The translations under genes were made by a program, and so were the position numbers. The notes below the pieces were generated by a model. That model did no database searches and had not been told where the DNA came from. It saw only the letters and a program-made list of their open reading frames with translations. From Agromyces sp. LHK192 (GTDB lineage Bacteria > Actinomycetota > Actinomycetes > Actinomycetales > Microbacteriaceae): a stretch of 64,000 nt of DNA. The DNA lies in the NCBI RefSeq assembly GCF_004006235.1, contig NZ_CP034753.1, positions 3,162,001 through 3,226,000 on the forward strand, written 5' to 3'. Shown piece by piece: positions 25,262-33,996 of the stretch (position 1 is its first letter; each line of letters starts with the position of its first letter).

Positions 25262-27357
25262 CGGCGCACCATCCTCTCGTCGGATGCCTCGGCCCCGTCG
25301 GATGCCTCGGTCGGGTCGGATGCCTCGGTCGGGTCGGATGCGACGGCCGGGTCGGATGCGACGGCCGGGTCGGCTGCCTCGGCCCCGTCGGATGCGACGG
25401 CGGCGATGTCGGCGGCGGCGACCGGGTTCCAGCACGCGACGCGCTGGCCCGGCGCCGTCTCGCGCAGGGTCGGGTCCTCCTCGAGGCAGCGGGCGGTCGC
25501 GAACGGGCAGCGGGCGGCGAACGCGCACCCGGTCGGCACCCGCGAGGGGTCGACCGGGCGCCCCGGGATCGTCGCGAGCGGAAGCCCGCGATCGGTGTCC
25601 ATGTCGGGCACGGCGGCGATGAGCGCCCGGGTGTACGGATGCGCCGCGTCCTCGGCGATCCGGTCGGACGCGATCTCCTCGACGACGCGTCCGGCGTACA
25701 TGACCAGGATCCGGTCGCACACCTCGCGCACGACGGCGATGTCGTGGCTGATCATCAGGATCGCCGCCCCGTTCTCGTCGCGGACCCGGCCGAGCAGCTC
25801 GAGCACCTGCTGCTGCACCGTCACGTCGAGCGCGGTCGTCGGCTCGTCGGCGATCACGAGCTTCGGCTGCGCCATCACGCCCATCGCGATCATGGCCCGC
25901 TGGCGCATGCCGCCCGAGAACTCGTGGGGGTACTGCTTCGCACGGCGTGCGGGGTCGGGGATGCTCACCGCGCCGAGCCGGTCGACGGCGTGCGCTGCGG
26001 CCTCCCGTCGCGACATCCCGCCGTGGAATCGCGACACCTCGGCGAGCTGGTCGCCCATCCGGATCGTCGGGTTGAACGAGGTCATCGGGTCCTGGAACAC
26101 CATCGCGAGCGACGTCCCGAGCAGGCGACGACGCTCGGCGGCAGCCGACGGCGACGCGGGCGTCCGCCGGAGGTCGACGCCGAGGAAGTCGAGCCGCTCC
26201 GCCTCGACCCGCAGGGGCGCCTCGACGAGCTGCGCGATCGCGAGTGCCGTCAGCGACTTGCCCGAGCCGGACTCGCCGACGATGCCGACCGACTCGCGTT
26301 CCCCGATCCGCAGGTCGATACCCCGCACCGGGGCGACCTCGCCCGCGGGTCCGGGGACGACGGCCCGGAGGCCCCGCACGTCGAGCACGGCGTCGTCGGC
26401 GCGCGCGCCCTCCCACTCGGTTCCGGCCGAGCGGGTGGGCTCCGGCGACGACGCCTGCGACTGGGCCTTCGCGTGGGCCGTCGCCCCGGCCGGCGTCGCC
26501 CGGCGTCGCCTGACGCCGAGCCCGAGCAGCGTCCCCGGCAGCGCGGAGACCGAGTACACCTTGGCGAGCGCCTCGCCGGTCAGGTTGAACGCGAGGCCGG
26601 CGATCACGACGGCGATCCCGGGGGCGAGGGCGGCCAGCGGGTTGAGGTAGATACGGCCGAGGCCCTCCATCATGAGCCGCCCCCAGTCGTACGCCGGCGG
26701 CTGCACCCCGAGGCCGAGGAACGACAGGCCCGCGAAGGCCAGCAGCATGCCGCCGGCGGCGATCGTCGCGTTCACGATCAACGGCTCGGCGACGTTGGGC
26801 AGCACGTGGCGCACCAGGATCCGGACCCGGCCCTGGCCCGCGATCCGCGCGGCCGCGACGAAGTCGCGCTGCGAGACCCCGGCGATCAGCGTCTGGCAGA
26901 ACCGTGCGAAGCTCGGGGCGCCCGCGATGCCGATCGCGAACATCGCCGCGAACTCGCCGACGCCGAGCACGGTCGCGAGGAACAGCGCGAGCAGGATCCC
27001 CGGGAACGCGACGGCGATGTCGACGGCGGCCACGACCGGGCGTCCGAGCCGCGGACCGAGCAGGATCGGGGCGGAACCGAGCACGAGGCCGATGACGAGG
27101 GCGATCGCGGTCGCGCCGAGCGCGAGCAGCACCGTGAGGCGGGTCGCGACCAACGTGCGCAGCAGCAGGTCGCGACCGAGGGCATCGGTGCCGATCGGAT
27201 GCTCCGCCGAGGGCCCGGCGTTGATGTTCGAGGTGTCGGTGACGTCGGCCGCGGCACCCCAGAGGATCGGGGCGACGATCGCGACCGCCAGCACGAGGCC
27301 CAGCAGGACCGCCGCGGCGAGACCGACCGCCGTGCGAAGCACCTGCATCGCGCGCAT
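25258..27357 (-). CDS. Fused peptide ABC transporter permease and ATPase (DppC-DppD)
   Basis: 699 residues, about twice the usual size because two subunits are fused. Residues 1-~285 are a DppC permease: five or six membrane helices and the EAA-like loop AARIAGQGRVRILVRHVLPN. Residues ~325-625 are a DppD ATPase with GESGSGKSLTA, VFQDPMTSFNP, FSGGMRQRAMIAMGV and VIADEPTTALD, ending in the oligopeptide-type Cys motif (GCAFAARCPFATARC). The last ~45 residues are a repetitive Ala-Ser-Asp-Pro tail encoded by 18-bp repeats. Overlaps DppB by one base (TGATG). The unbroken frame across the joint argues for a real fusion. Confidence 0.9.
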   Translation of the reverse strand: MRAMQVLRTAVGLAAAVLLGLVLAVAIVAPILWGAAADVTDTSNINAGPSAEHPIGTDALGRDLLLRTLVATRLTVLLALGATAIALVIGLVLGSAPILLGPRLGRPVVAAVDIAVAFPGILLALFLATVLGVGEFAAMFAIGIAGAPSFARFCQTLIAGVSQRDFVAAARIAGQGRVRILVRHVLPNVAEPLIVNATIAAGGMLLAFAGLSFLGLGVQPPAYDWGRLMMEGLGRIYLNPLAALAPGIAVVIAGLAFNLTGEALAKVYSVSALPGTLLGLGVRRRRATPAGATAHAKAQSQASSPEPTRSAGTEWEGARADDAVLDVRGLRAVVPGPAGEVAPVRGIDLRIGERESVGIVGESGSGKSLTALAIAQLVEAPLRVEAERLDFLGVDLRRTPASPSAAAERRRLLGTSLAMVFQDPMTSFNPTIRMGDQLAEVSRFHGGMSRREAAAHAVDRLGAVSIPDPARRAKQYPHEFSGGMRQRAMIAMGVMAQPKLVIADEPTTALDVTVQQQVLELLGRVRDENGAAILMISHDIAVVREVCDRILVMYAGRVVEEIASDRIAEDAAHPYTRALIAAVPDMDTDRGLPLATIPGRPVDPSRVPTGCAFAARCPFATARCLEEDPTLRETAPGQRVACWNPVAAADIAAVASDGAEAADPAVASDPAVASDPTEASDPTEASDGAEASDERMVRR
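25279..25404. repeat. Seven 18-bp tandem repeats inside the DppC-DppD gene
   Basis: Units begin at 25279 and recur every 18 bases (core GTCGGATGCCTCGG, some with GCGACGG). They encode six-residue variants of ASDPTE/ASDPAV/ASDGAE at the protein C-terminus. Each unit contains the abundant heptamer GGATGCC or a one-base variant. Confidence 0.92.
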
Positions 27358-28421
27358 CAGCGGGCTCCCTTCCCGTCGAGGGTCGAGGTCCGCGGGTCGA
27401 GCACCGCGAGCGCGACGTCGACCGCCGTGTTGGCCAGCAGCACGCCGATCCCGTACACGAGCACGATGCCCTGCACGAGCTGGTAGTCCTTCGAGAGGAT
27501 CGACCCGGTCACCGTGGACCCGATGCCCGGCCAGGCGAACACGTTCTCGACGAGCACGGTGCTCGCCACCATCGCCCCGAGGAGCAGCCCGCCGAGCGTC
27601 AGCGACGCGGTCACCGCGTTGGGCAGGGCGTGCCGCCACACCACCCGGGCCGGCGGCAGCCGCTTGGCCCGGGCGGTGCGCACGTGGTCGGTGTCGAGCA
27701 CGCCGAGGAGTTCGACCCGCACGATCCGGGCGAGCACCATCGCGGGGCCGACGGCGAGCGCGATGACCGGCAGCACGAAACTGTCGACCCCGTCCATGCC
27801 GGCCACCGGCAGCCACTGCAGGCTGACGCCGAAGACCCAGACGAGCGCGACGCCGAGGAGGAAGTCGGGAATGGTCGCGAGCACGATGCTCGATCCCGCG
27901 AAGCCGGCCTCGAGGAACCGGCGGCGCCCCCGACGCGTCGCGACCGCCACGACGGCGCCGAGCGGGATCGAGACGACCACCGCGACGACGAACCCGGCGA
28001 CACCGAGCGCCAGCGTCGCGGGAAGCCGGTCGGCGATGATGTCGGCGACCGGCAGGCGGTACTGGATCGACATCCCGAGGTCGCCCGTGAAGATCCCGGC
28101 GATGAAGTCGAGGTACTGCTGCCAGAGCGGGGCGTCGAAGCCGAGGTTGGCGCGGGTCTGCTCGATGAGCTCCGGCGTGGCCTTGGGGCCGAGCGCGCCG
28201 CGGATGGGGTCGCCGGGCACGAGGTGGATCATGGCGAACGCGGCCGTGACGAGCACCCAGAGCGACAGCAGCAGTCGGCCGCCGCGCCGCACGCCGAACC
28301 GCACCCATCGGTTCTGCGACATCCGGCGGAATGTGCCGGGCGCGCCGGAACCGCCCGGCGCGCCTGCGGCCGCGCCGGGCGGCGCGGTCGTGGTGTCGGC
28401 GGCCGTCTGGCTGATCGTCAC
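27357..28421 (-). CDS. Peptide ABC transporter permease (DppB type)
   Basis: 354 residues from a GTG start, with an unusual Thr/Ala/Pro/Gly-rich 35-residue N-terminal extension. It has the DppB N-terminal signature (HLVPGDPIRGALG, QYLDFIAGIFTGDLG), six membrane helices and the inner-membrane permease loop TARAKRLPPARVVWRHALPN. It forms the channel with the permease half of the fusion encoded downstream. Confidence 0.93.
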   Translation of the reverse strand: MTISQTAADTTTAPPGAAAGAPGGSGAPGTFRRMSQNRWVRFGVRRGGRLLLSLWVLVTAAFAMIHLVPGDPIRGALGPKATPELIEQTRANLGFDAPLWQQYLDFIAGIFTGDLGMSIQYRLPVADIIADRLPATLALGVAGFVVAVVVSIPLGAVVAVATRRGRRRFLEAGFAGSSIVLATIPDFLLGVALVWVFGVSLQWLPVAGMDGVDSFVLPVIALAVGPAMVLARIVRVELLGVLDTDHVRTARAKRLPPARVVWRHALPNAVTASLTLGGLLLGAMVASTVLVENVFAWPGIGSTVTGSILSKDYQLVQGIVLVYGIGVLLANTAVDVALAVLDPRTSTLDGKGAR

Positions 28422-28464
28422 GGTCGGTCCGTCGCTTCCGTCGTTCGGTGGGGGTGGAACAGGT

Positions 28465-28500
28465 CCCGGGCGCCTCGGTCACAGGTCCGAGGCGCCCGGG
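28465..28500 (-). terminator. Stem-loop between binding-protein and permease genes
   Basis: Perfect 14-bp inverted repeat with 8-base loop, 5 bases after the binding-protein stop. It could be a partial terminator or an mRNA-stabilising hairpin that keeps binding-protein mRNA more abundant than permease mRNA, as is common in ABC importer operons. Confidence 0.65.
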
Positions 28501-28505
28501 AGGCA

Positions 28506-30104
28506 TCACTGCTGGAGGCGGATGCTCGTCGGCTCGATCGAGTCGGAGCCGGTGAACTCGGCGCCGTTCCCGAACACCGTGAGCACGTTGCTCGCGAAGG
28601 GCAGGACGTCGACGTTGCCCACGAGCGCCTGCTCGGCCTCGAACCAGGTGTCGCAGCTGTCGGTGCCGACGAGGCCCATCGCCGCCGTCGCGGTCGCCTC
28701 GTAGTCGGCGTTCGCGATCGACGCGAAGTTCACGCCGCCGTCGGCCGGGGTCGGGCCCGTGAGGAAGCCGAGCAGCTGATCGGGGGTGTTCACGTTGAGG
28801 GGCTCCCAGATGAGGTCCCAGTCGCCGCCGCCGAACATGACGCCCGACACCTCGTCGGTGGGCATGGTCGACGCGTCGACCTGGACGCCCAGCTCGGTCC
28901 ATGCCGCGACCGCCAGCTCGGCCGCGGCGGCACCGCCGGTGCCGAGCGCGGAGTCGTGGATGAACGTGACGGCCAGCGGGGCGCCGTCCTTCGACCAGCC
29001 GTCGCCGGACTTGGCCCAGCCTGCGGCCTCGAGCGTGGCGGCCGCCTGGTCCGCCCCCGACTCGGGGAGTGCCGAGGTGAAGTCGCCGCCGACGCACGCG
29101 GCGGGTGCCGCGACCGCGAGCTGCGTGGCACGGACGCCGGTGCCCGACGTGATCACGTTCGCGAGTTCGTCGAGGTCGAGCGCCTGGGCGAGCGCCGTGC
29201 GCACGGCGAGATCGGCCGTGACGCGGCCTGCGGCCTGGTTGAACCAGGTCTCGCCCGTGATGGCCTGGCTGTCGAACGCCTCCTTGCCGGCCAGTCGCTC
29301 GGCGTCCGGCCCGATGACCAGGGCCGCGTTGACGTCGCCCGACAGCAGGAGGTTCGCCGCCGTGGTCTCGTTGGGCACGACGCGGAGTTCGACCGACGCG
29401 GGCATGCCGGGCTCGTCGGTCGTGGCACCGTCGGGACCCCACGCGTAGCCGTCGCGGACCTCGTAACTGTAGTGGTCGTTCGAGGCGACCTCGGCGACCG
29501 TGTACGGCCCGGTGCCGTCGGTGCCCTCGACGAGGGTCGAGCGGTCGGCCAGGCCGGCGTCGCAGACCATCGCGACCTGCGCGAGCCCCTCGACCACGAA
29601 CGGCGCGGGCGCGGCGAGCGTCAGGGTGAGCGTGCCGGCCTCGTCGTCGGCCTCGGCCGTCACGCCCGCCGGGACGAAGGCGCCCAGCAGCGGGCTCGCG
29701 TTCTCGGGGTCGGCGATGAAGTCGATGTTGCCCTTCGCGGTCGACGCGGTGAACGGGGTGCCGTCGGCGCAGGTGACGTCGTCGCGGAGGGTGAACGACA
29801 CGGTCGTGCCGTCGACCGCCCACTCCGACGCGAGGCCCGTCGAGAGCACGCCGTCGGCGTCGAGGTTGACGAGCGAGTCGTACGCGAACTTCGAGGCGGC
29901 GAACGCGGCGCTCGTCGCGCCGAGGTGCGGGTCGAGCGATCCGACGTCGGTCGCGATGGCGTAGACGAACGAGCCGCCGGCCGCGGAGTCGGAGTCGGCG
30001 TTCGACCCGCCGCCCGAGCAGCCGGCGAGCGCGAGCACGCCGACGAGCGGGAGGCCGATCAGTGCGGCGCCGCGGCGGCCGCGTGGGAGGTCGCTGAGGT
30101 TCAT
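28506..30104 (-). CDS. Peptide ABC transporter substrate-binding lipoprotein
   Basis: 532 residues. Signal peptide with lipobox LAGC (Cys29), then Gly/Ser linker and a SBP_bac_5 domain (extracellular solute-binding family 5: DVGSLDPHLGATSAAF, VSFTLRDDVTCADGTPF). It captures di- or oligopeptides outside the cell for the DppB/DppCD/DppF importer. The upstream gap holds a repeat and an 11-base G run (C run on the mRNA). Confidence 0.92.
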   Translation of the reverse strand: MNLSDLPRGRRGAALIGLPLVGVLALAGCSGGGSNADSDSAAGGSFVYAIATDVGSLDPHLGATSAAFAASKFAYDSLVNLDADGVLSTGLASEWAVDGTTVSFTLRDDVTCADGTPFTASTAKGNIDFIADPENASPLLGAFVPAGVTAEADDEAGTLTLTLAAPAPFVVEGLAQVAMVCDAGLADRSTLVEGTDGTGPYTVAEVASNDHYSYEVRDGYAWGPDGATTDEPGMPASVELRVVPNETTAANLLLSGDVNAALVIGPDAERLAGKEAFDSQAITGETWFNQAAGRVTADLAVRTALAQALDLDELANVITSGTGVRATQLAVAAPAACVGGDFTSALPESGADQAAATLEAAGWAKSGDGWSKDGAPLAVTFIHDSALGTGGAAAAELAVAAWTELGVQVDASTMPTDEVSGVMFGGGDWDLIWEPLNVNTPDQLLGFLTGPTPADGGVNFASIANADYEATATAAMGLVGTDSCDTWFEAEQALVGNVDVLPFASNVLTVFGNGAEFTGSDSIEPTSIRLQQ

Positions 30105-30160
30105 GCGGATCCTTCGGGGTCGGTGCGCGGTGCGGGCCGCGCGATGCAGGATGGGACGGT

Positions 30161-30228
30161 ACGGTGCGGGGCAGAGCGGTACGGTGCGGGGCAGAGCGGT
30201 GCGGTGCGGTGCGGTGCGGGGGGGGGGG
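30161..30228. repeat. Repeat tract with 11-base G run in the leader of the binding-protein gene
   Basis: Two identical 20-base copies at 30161-30180 and 30181-30200 (core GGTGCGGGGCAGAGCGGT), then GCGGT units, then 11 consecutive G at 30218-30228. It lies between a serine hydrolase stop and the binding-protein start, in the transcribed leader on the minus strand. Such tracts are prone to slippage. Confidence 0.9.
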
Positions 30229-30264
30229 TTCGTGGACGGTGCTGTGGGGTGCTCGTGCTCGTGC

Positions 30265-31692
30265 TCAGGCGGTCGCGCGGGGCATCGCCCGACCGGTGTG
30301 CAGGAACGCCGCGCGCCCCTGCCCGTCGTCGCCGAGGAACACGTAGATCCAGTGGGTGCCCATCTTCTGCTCGGTCGTGATGAGCGACCCGTCGCCGTGC
30401 GGGACGACCCGTGCGGGCGGCGCCGCCGACACGAGCGAGGCGAACTCGCCCTTGCCCACGTCCTGGGCCCAGAGCCGTCCCTCCTCGTCGACGGTGACGA
30501 CCACGTCCATGACGGACGCCGAGTAGGTGCCGACGAATCGTGCCGCCGCGACCTCGTCGAGCACCGCCTCCGCGTCGGCCGGCGTCTGCGGCGCGCGCAG
30601 CACGTCGCCGCCGGTGAGCCGCGCGAAGAGCGATTCGAAGAGCTCGCGCGAGATCGACATGACGTCGCCGCCGTTCGTGAGCAGGGCGACCGCGACGCCG
30701 GCCTCGGGCAGCACCCGCAGGAACGCGTTCTGGCCGATCGTGCTGCCGTCGTGCGAGATCATCGGGCCGGCGGGGGTCGGGTCGAGCTCCCAGCCGAGCC
30801 CCCACGACTCGCCCATGAGGCCGATGTCGGGGACGCCGACCTGGACCTCCTGCATGGCGGCGACGGATGCCTCGGAGAGCACGCGCGTGCCGTCGGCGGC
30901 GAGGCCGCCCGACGCGTGCATGCGCGCGAACGCGAGCAGGTCGGCGACGCGCATGGCGAGCGTCGATCCGGCGGGGCCGTTGGAGCGGACCAGCGACCAG
31001 ATCGGCGCCGGGACGAGGACGCCCTCGGGGCCGGGGAGGTGGCCCTGCGCGACGCGGTGCATGATCGCCTCGTACGGACCGGGGGCTGCATGCGCGAGGC
31101 CGAGCGGCCGGAGGAGCCGCTCGGTGAGCACGTCGTCGTAGGCGCCGTCGCGCAGCACCTCGACGAGCCGGCCGAGCACGACGTATCCGGCGTTGTTGTA
31201 CGAGAACTGCGTGCCTGGCTCGAACAGCTGCGGGGTGTCCGCGAGGGTCGCGACGTACTTCTCGACGCAGTCGTCGCCACGGCCGGTGTCGGTGAACAGG
31301 TCGCCCTCGAAGCCCGCCTGGTGCGACAGGAGGTGCCGGGCGGTGATGACGGCAGCGGCATCCTCGTCGGCGATGCGGAACTCGGGCAGGTAGGTGCGGA
31401 TGGGCACGTCGAGGTCGAGCAGGCCGTCGTCGACGAGCTGCATGACGAGGGTCGCCGTCCAGACCTTGGTGATGGAGCCGATCTGGAAGAGCGCGTCGTC
31501 GGTGGCCTCGACGCCGGTGCCGAGGTGCAGCACGCCCGTGGCGTGGCCGACGACCTCGCCGTCGACCAGGACGCCGGCGGCAGCGGCGGGGACGCCGTGC
31601 GATTCGATGAGGCGCGGGAGCTCGGCCTCCAGCCACTCGCGGATGCCTTCGGCCGTCGCGAGCGGGGCGGTGGGTGCGGTGGGGTTCGCCAT
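30265..31692 (-). CDS. Serine hydrolase of the class C beta-lactamase/D-aminopeptidase family (paralogue)
   Basis: 475 residues from the ATG at 31692. Same architecture as the hydrolase at 23052: SxxK Ser73-Lys76 (GSITK), Tyr165-Asn167 (SYNN), SHDGSTIGQ as third motif and a ~100-residue C-terminal beta domain. No signal peptide. The two copies bracket the transporter genes, suggesting duplication within the locus and different substrate stereochemistry or length. First gene of the minus-strand run, 116 bases from the divergent acyltransferase gene. Confidence 0.88.
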   Translation of the reverse strand: MANPTAPTAPLATAEGIREWLEAELPRLIESHGVPAAAAGVLVDGEVVGHATGVLHLGTGVEATDDALFQIGSITKVWTATLVMQLVDDGLLDLDVPIRTYLPEFRIADEDAAAVITARHLLSHQAGFEGDLFTDTGRGDDCVEKYVATLADTPQLFEPGTQFSYNNAGYVVLGRLVEVLRDGAYDDVLTERLLRPLGLAHAAPGPYEAIMHRVAQGHLPGPEGVLVPAPIWSLVRSNGPAGSTLAMRVADLLAFARMHASGGLAADGTRVLSEASVAAMQEVQVGVPDIGLMGESWGLGWELDPTPAGPMISHDGSTIGQNAFLRVLPEAGVAVALLTNGGDVMSISRELFESLFARLTGGDVLRAPQTPADAEAVLDEVAAARFVGTYSASVMDVVVTVDEEGRLWAQDVGKGEFASLVSAAPPARVVPHGDGSLITTEQKMGTHWIYVFLGDDGQGRAAFLHTGRAMPRATA

Positions 31693-31808
31693 GGCACGAC
31701 GGTACGAGTCGCGCGACACCGCTCGTTCGTCGGAACGGACGACGTTCGGTGGTCGTGTTCGTGCGATCGCACAGCGCGGCGGATGGGCGGGCCGTGGATG
31801 CTGTCCCT

Positions 31809-32822
31809 ATGCACACGACCGCGCGCCCGACGGCGAACGACGCCGCCACCCTGGGCGACCTCGTGACCCCCGGCCACCCGCCGACCGGCGAGAGAACCGG
31901 CAATAGAACCGGCGAGGCAACCGGAGCGGCCGGCGACGCCATCCGAACCGGGGCCCACGGCGCCGCGTCGCTCGCCGGGCCGGCGCGACGCATGGCGGAC
32001 GAGGCGCTCGCCGCCGCCGGCATCCGGATGCTCGACGCGCACGATCGCACCGCCGCCGAGCAGGTCGAGTCCGTGCTCTCGGACATCTGGGGACGGGACG
32101 ACGGCATGATCGACCCGGCCCTGCTCGTCGCCATGGCGCACGCGGGCAACCTGGTCGCCCTCGTGTCCGCCGGCGACGCGCCGATCGGCGCTGCCGTCGG
32201 CTTCTGCGGCCCGCCCGGGGCGCCGTTCCACTCCCACATCGTGGGACTCCTGCCCGAGGCCGTCGGGGCCGGCCGCGGCCGCGCGGTCAAGCTCGCGCAA
32301 CGCGCCTGGTGCCTCGAACGCGGCATCGACGAGATGACGTGGACCTTCGATCCGCTCGTCGCGCGCAACGCGTACTTCAACCTCCGCAGGCTCGGGGCGA
32401 CGGCGCTCGAATACCTGCCGGACTTCTACGGGGTGATGACCGATGCGATCAACGCCGGACAGCACTCGGATCGCGTGCTCATCCGGTGGGACCTCGCGCA
32501 GGAACCGCCCAGTGCGGAGGCCACCCGCGTCGAACTCCCCCTCGACGCCGTCACGGCGGCCGTCGCCGACCTCGACGGCGAGCCGACGCCGTACGTCGCA
32601 CCGGCCGTCACCGCTGTCGTGACGACCGTCGCCGTCCCGGAGGACATCGAGCGCCTGCGCCGCGCCGATCCCGACGCCGCACGTCGCTGGCGCACCGAGA
32701 CCCGTGCGGCGTTCCTCGACCTGCTGGGGTCGGGCTGGGCGATCACCGGGTTCACCCGGTCATCCCGGTACGTGCTGCGACGAGCGAACCCCGCCGCCAT
32801 GGAAGGATCCACCGCCGAATGA
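31809..32822 (+). CDS. GNAT acyltransferase (COG3375 type) of the D-amino acid conversion set
   Basis: 337 residues. The first ~70 are Ala/Gly/Thr-rich and probably disordered. The GNAT domain (~70-220) has acyl-CoA motif VGAGRGRAVKLAQRAW and a characteristic IDEMTWTFDPLVARNAYFN stretch. It matches the predicted acetyltransferases that recur beside N-acylamino acid racemase genes, where a homologue succinylates D-amino acids. ATGA-coupled to the racemase. The 116-base divergent upstream region contains TCGTC-N6-GACGA (31727-31742), a possible operator. Confidence 0.85.
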   Translation: MHTTARPTANDAATLGDLVTPGHPPTGERTGNRTGEATGAAGDAIRTGAHGAASLAGPARRMADEALAAAGIRMLDAHDRTAAEQVESVLSDIWGRDDGMIDPALLVAMAHAGNLVALVSAGDAPIGAAVGFCGPPGAPFHSHIVGLLPEAVGAGRGRAVKLAQRAWCLERGIDEMTWTFDPLVARNAYFNLRRLGATALEYLPDFYGVMTDAINAGQHSDRVLIRWDLAQEPPSAEATRVELPLDAVTAAVADLDGEPTPYVAPAVTAVVTTVAVPEDIERLRRADPDAARRWRTETRAAFLDLLGSGWAITGFTRSSRYVLRRANPAAMEGSTAE

Positions 32823-33943
32823 AGCTCCTCAGCCTCCGCCTCCACCACCTCGCGATGCCGCTCGTCGCGCCCTTCACGACCTCGTTCGGCACCCAGACCG
32901 CGAAGCGGTGCTTCCTCGTCGAGGCGACGCTCGAGACCGCCGACGGCGCGGTCGTGACCGGGTGGGGCGAGAACGTCGCGCTGGACCGCCCCGTGTACTC
33001 GCCCGAGTACCTCGACGGCGCGGCGGACGTCGTCGAACGATGGCTCGCTCCCCTGCTCTTCGCCGCCGGCGACCTCACCGCCGAGACCGTCGGCCACCTC
33101 CTGCACCGCATCGTCGGCAACCCGATGGCGAAGGCCTCGGTCGAGATGGCCGTGCTCGACGCCCAGTTGCGGGCCGAGGGCCGCTCGTTCGCCTCGTACC
33201 TCGGCGCCGTCGCCGAGACGGTGCCCTCGGGCGTGTCCGTCGGCATCCAGGACTCGGTCGCCGCGACCGTCGGCGTCGTCGGCGGCTACGTCGACCAGGG
33301 GTACGCGCGCATCAAGCTCAAGATCCAGCCCGGATCGGATGTCGCGCACGTCGCGGCCGTCCGACGCGAGTTCGGCGACGACCTCCCGTTCCAGGTCGAT
33401 GCGAACGCGGCGTACACGCTGGTGGATGCCGCGCACCTGCGCCGGCTCGACGACTACGGGCTGCTGCTGATCGAGCAGCCGCTCGGCGAGGCCGACCTGC
33501 GCCAGCACGCCCAGCTCGCGAAGCTCATGCACACGCCGATCTGCCTCGACGAGTCGATCGTGTCCGCCGAGGCCGCCGCCGACGCGATCGCGCTCGGATC
33601 GGCGTCGGTGATCAACATCAAGCCGGGCCGGGTGGGCGGCTACCTCGAAGCCCGCCGCATCCACGACATCGCGCGGGCGAACGGGGTCGCGGTGTGGTGC
33701 GGCGGGATGCTCGAGACCGGGGTCGGCCGCGCGGCGAACGCGGCCCTCGCCGCTCTGCCCGGCTTCACGCTGCCGGGCGACATCTCCGGGTCCGACCGTT
33801 TCTACGCCGAGGACATCACGACCGAGCCGATCCGGATGCACGACGGCGTCGTCGACGTGCCGACCGGCCCGGGCTTCGGCGTCGAGGTCGACCCGGAGCG
33901 CCTCGAGCGGTTCCGCGTCGGACTGGTCGAGCTCGCGCCCTGA
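32819..33943 (+). CDS. N-acylamino-acid racemase (NSAR/OSBS enolase superfamily)
   Basis: 374 residues of the MenC/NSAR branch of the enolase superfamily. Catalytic Lys166 and Lys168 in IKLKIQ, metal ligands Asp194 (QVDAN), Glu219 (LIEQP) and Asp244 (CLDES), and Lys268 (INIKPGRVGG). The same fold serves o-succinylbenzoate synthase (menaquinone). No men gene is nearby, whereas a coupled acyltransferase and an M20 deacylase are, so N-acylamino acid racemisation is the better call. It interconverts N-acyl-D- and N-acyl-L-amino acids. Confidence 0.9.
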   Translation: MKLLSLRLHHLAMPLVAPFTTSFGTQTAKRCFLVEATLETADGAVVTGWGENVALDRPVYSPEYLDGAADVVERWLAPLLFAAGDLTAETVGHLLHRIVGNPMAKASVEMAVLDAQLRAEGRSFASYLGAVAETVPSGVSVGIQDSVAATVGVVGGYVDQGYARIKLKIQPGSDVAHVAAVRREFGDDLPFQVDANAAYTLVDAAHLRRLDDYGLLLIEQPLGEADLRQHAQLAKLMHTPICLDESIVSAEAAADAIALGSASVINIKPGRVGGYLEARRIHDIARANGVAVWCGGMLETGVGRAANAALAALPGFTLPGDISGSDRFYAEDITTEPIRMHDGVVDVPTGPGFGVEVDPERLERFRVGLVELAP

Positions 33944-33996
33944 GCTCGCCGGCGGCGGGTACCGCCGCCCAGGAGTCGCAGTCGGATGCCTGCCCG

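Noticed and set aside
25279..25404. CRISPR-like regular repeats
   Set aside because: Units are contiguous 18-bp in-frame repeats without spacers, within the 3' end of a transporter gene.
32819..33943. Assignment as menC (o-succinylbenzoate synthase)
   Set aside because: Catalytic residues cannot separate the two, but there are no menaquinone genes nearby and the acyltransferase and M20 context fits N-acylamino acid racemase better.
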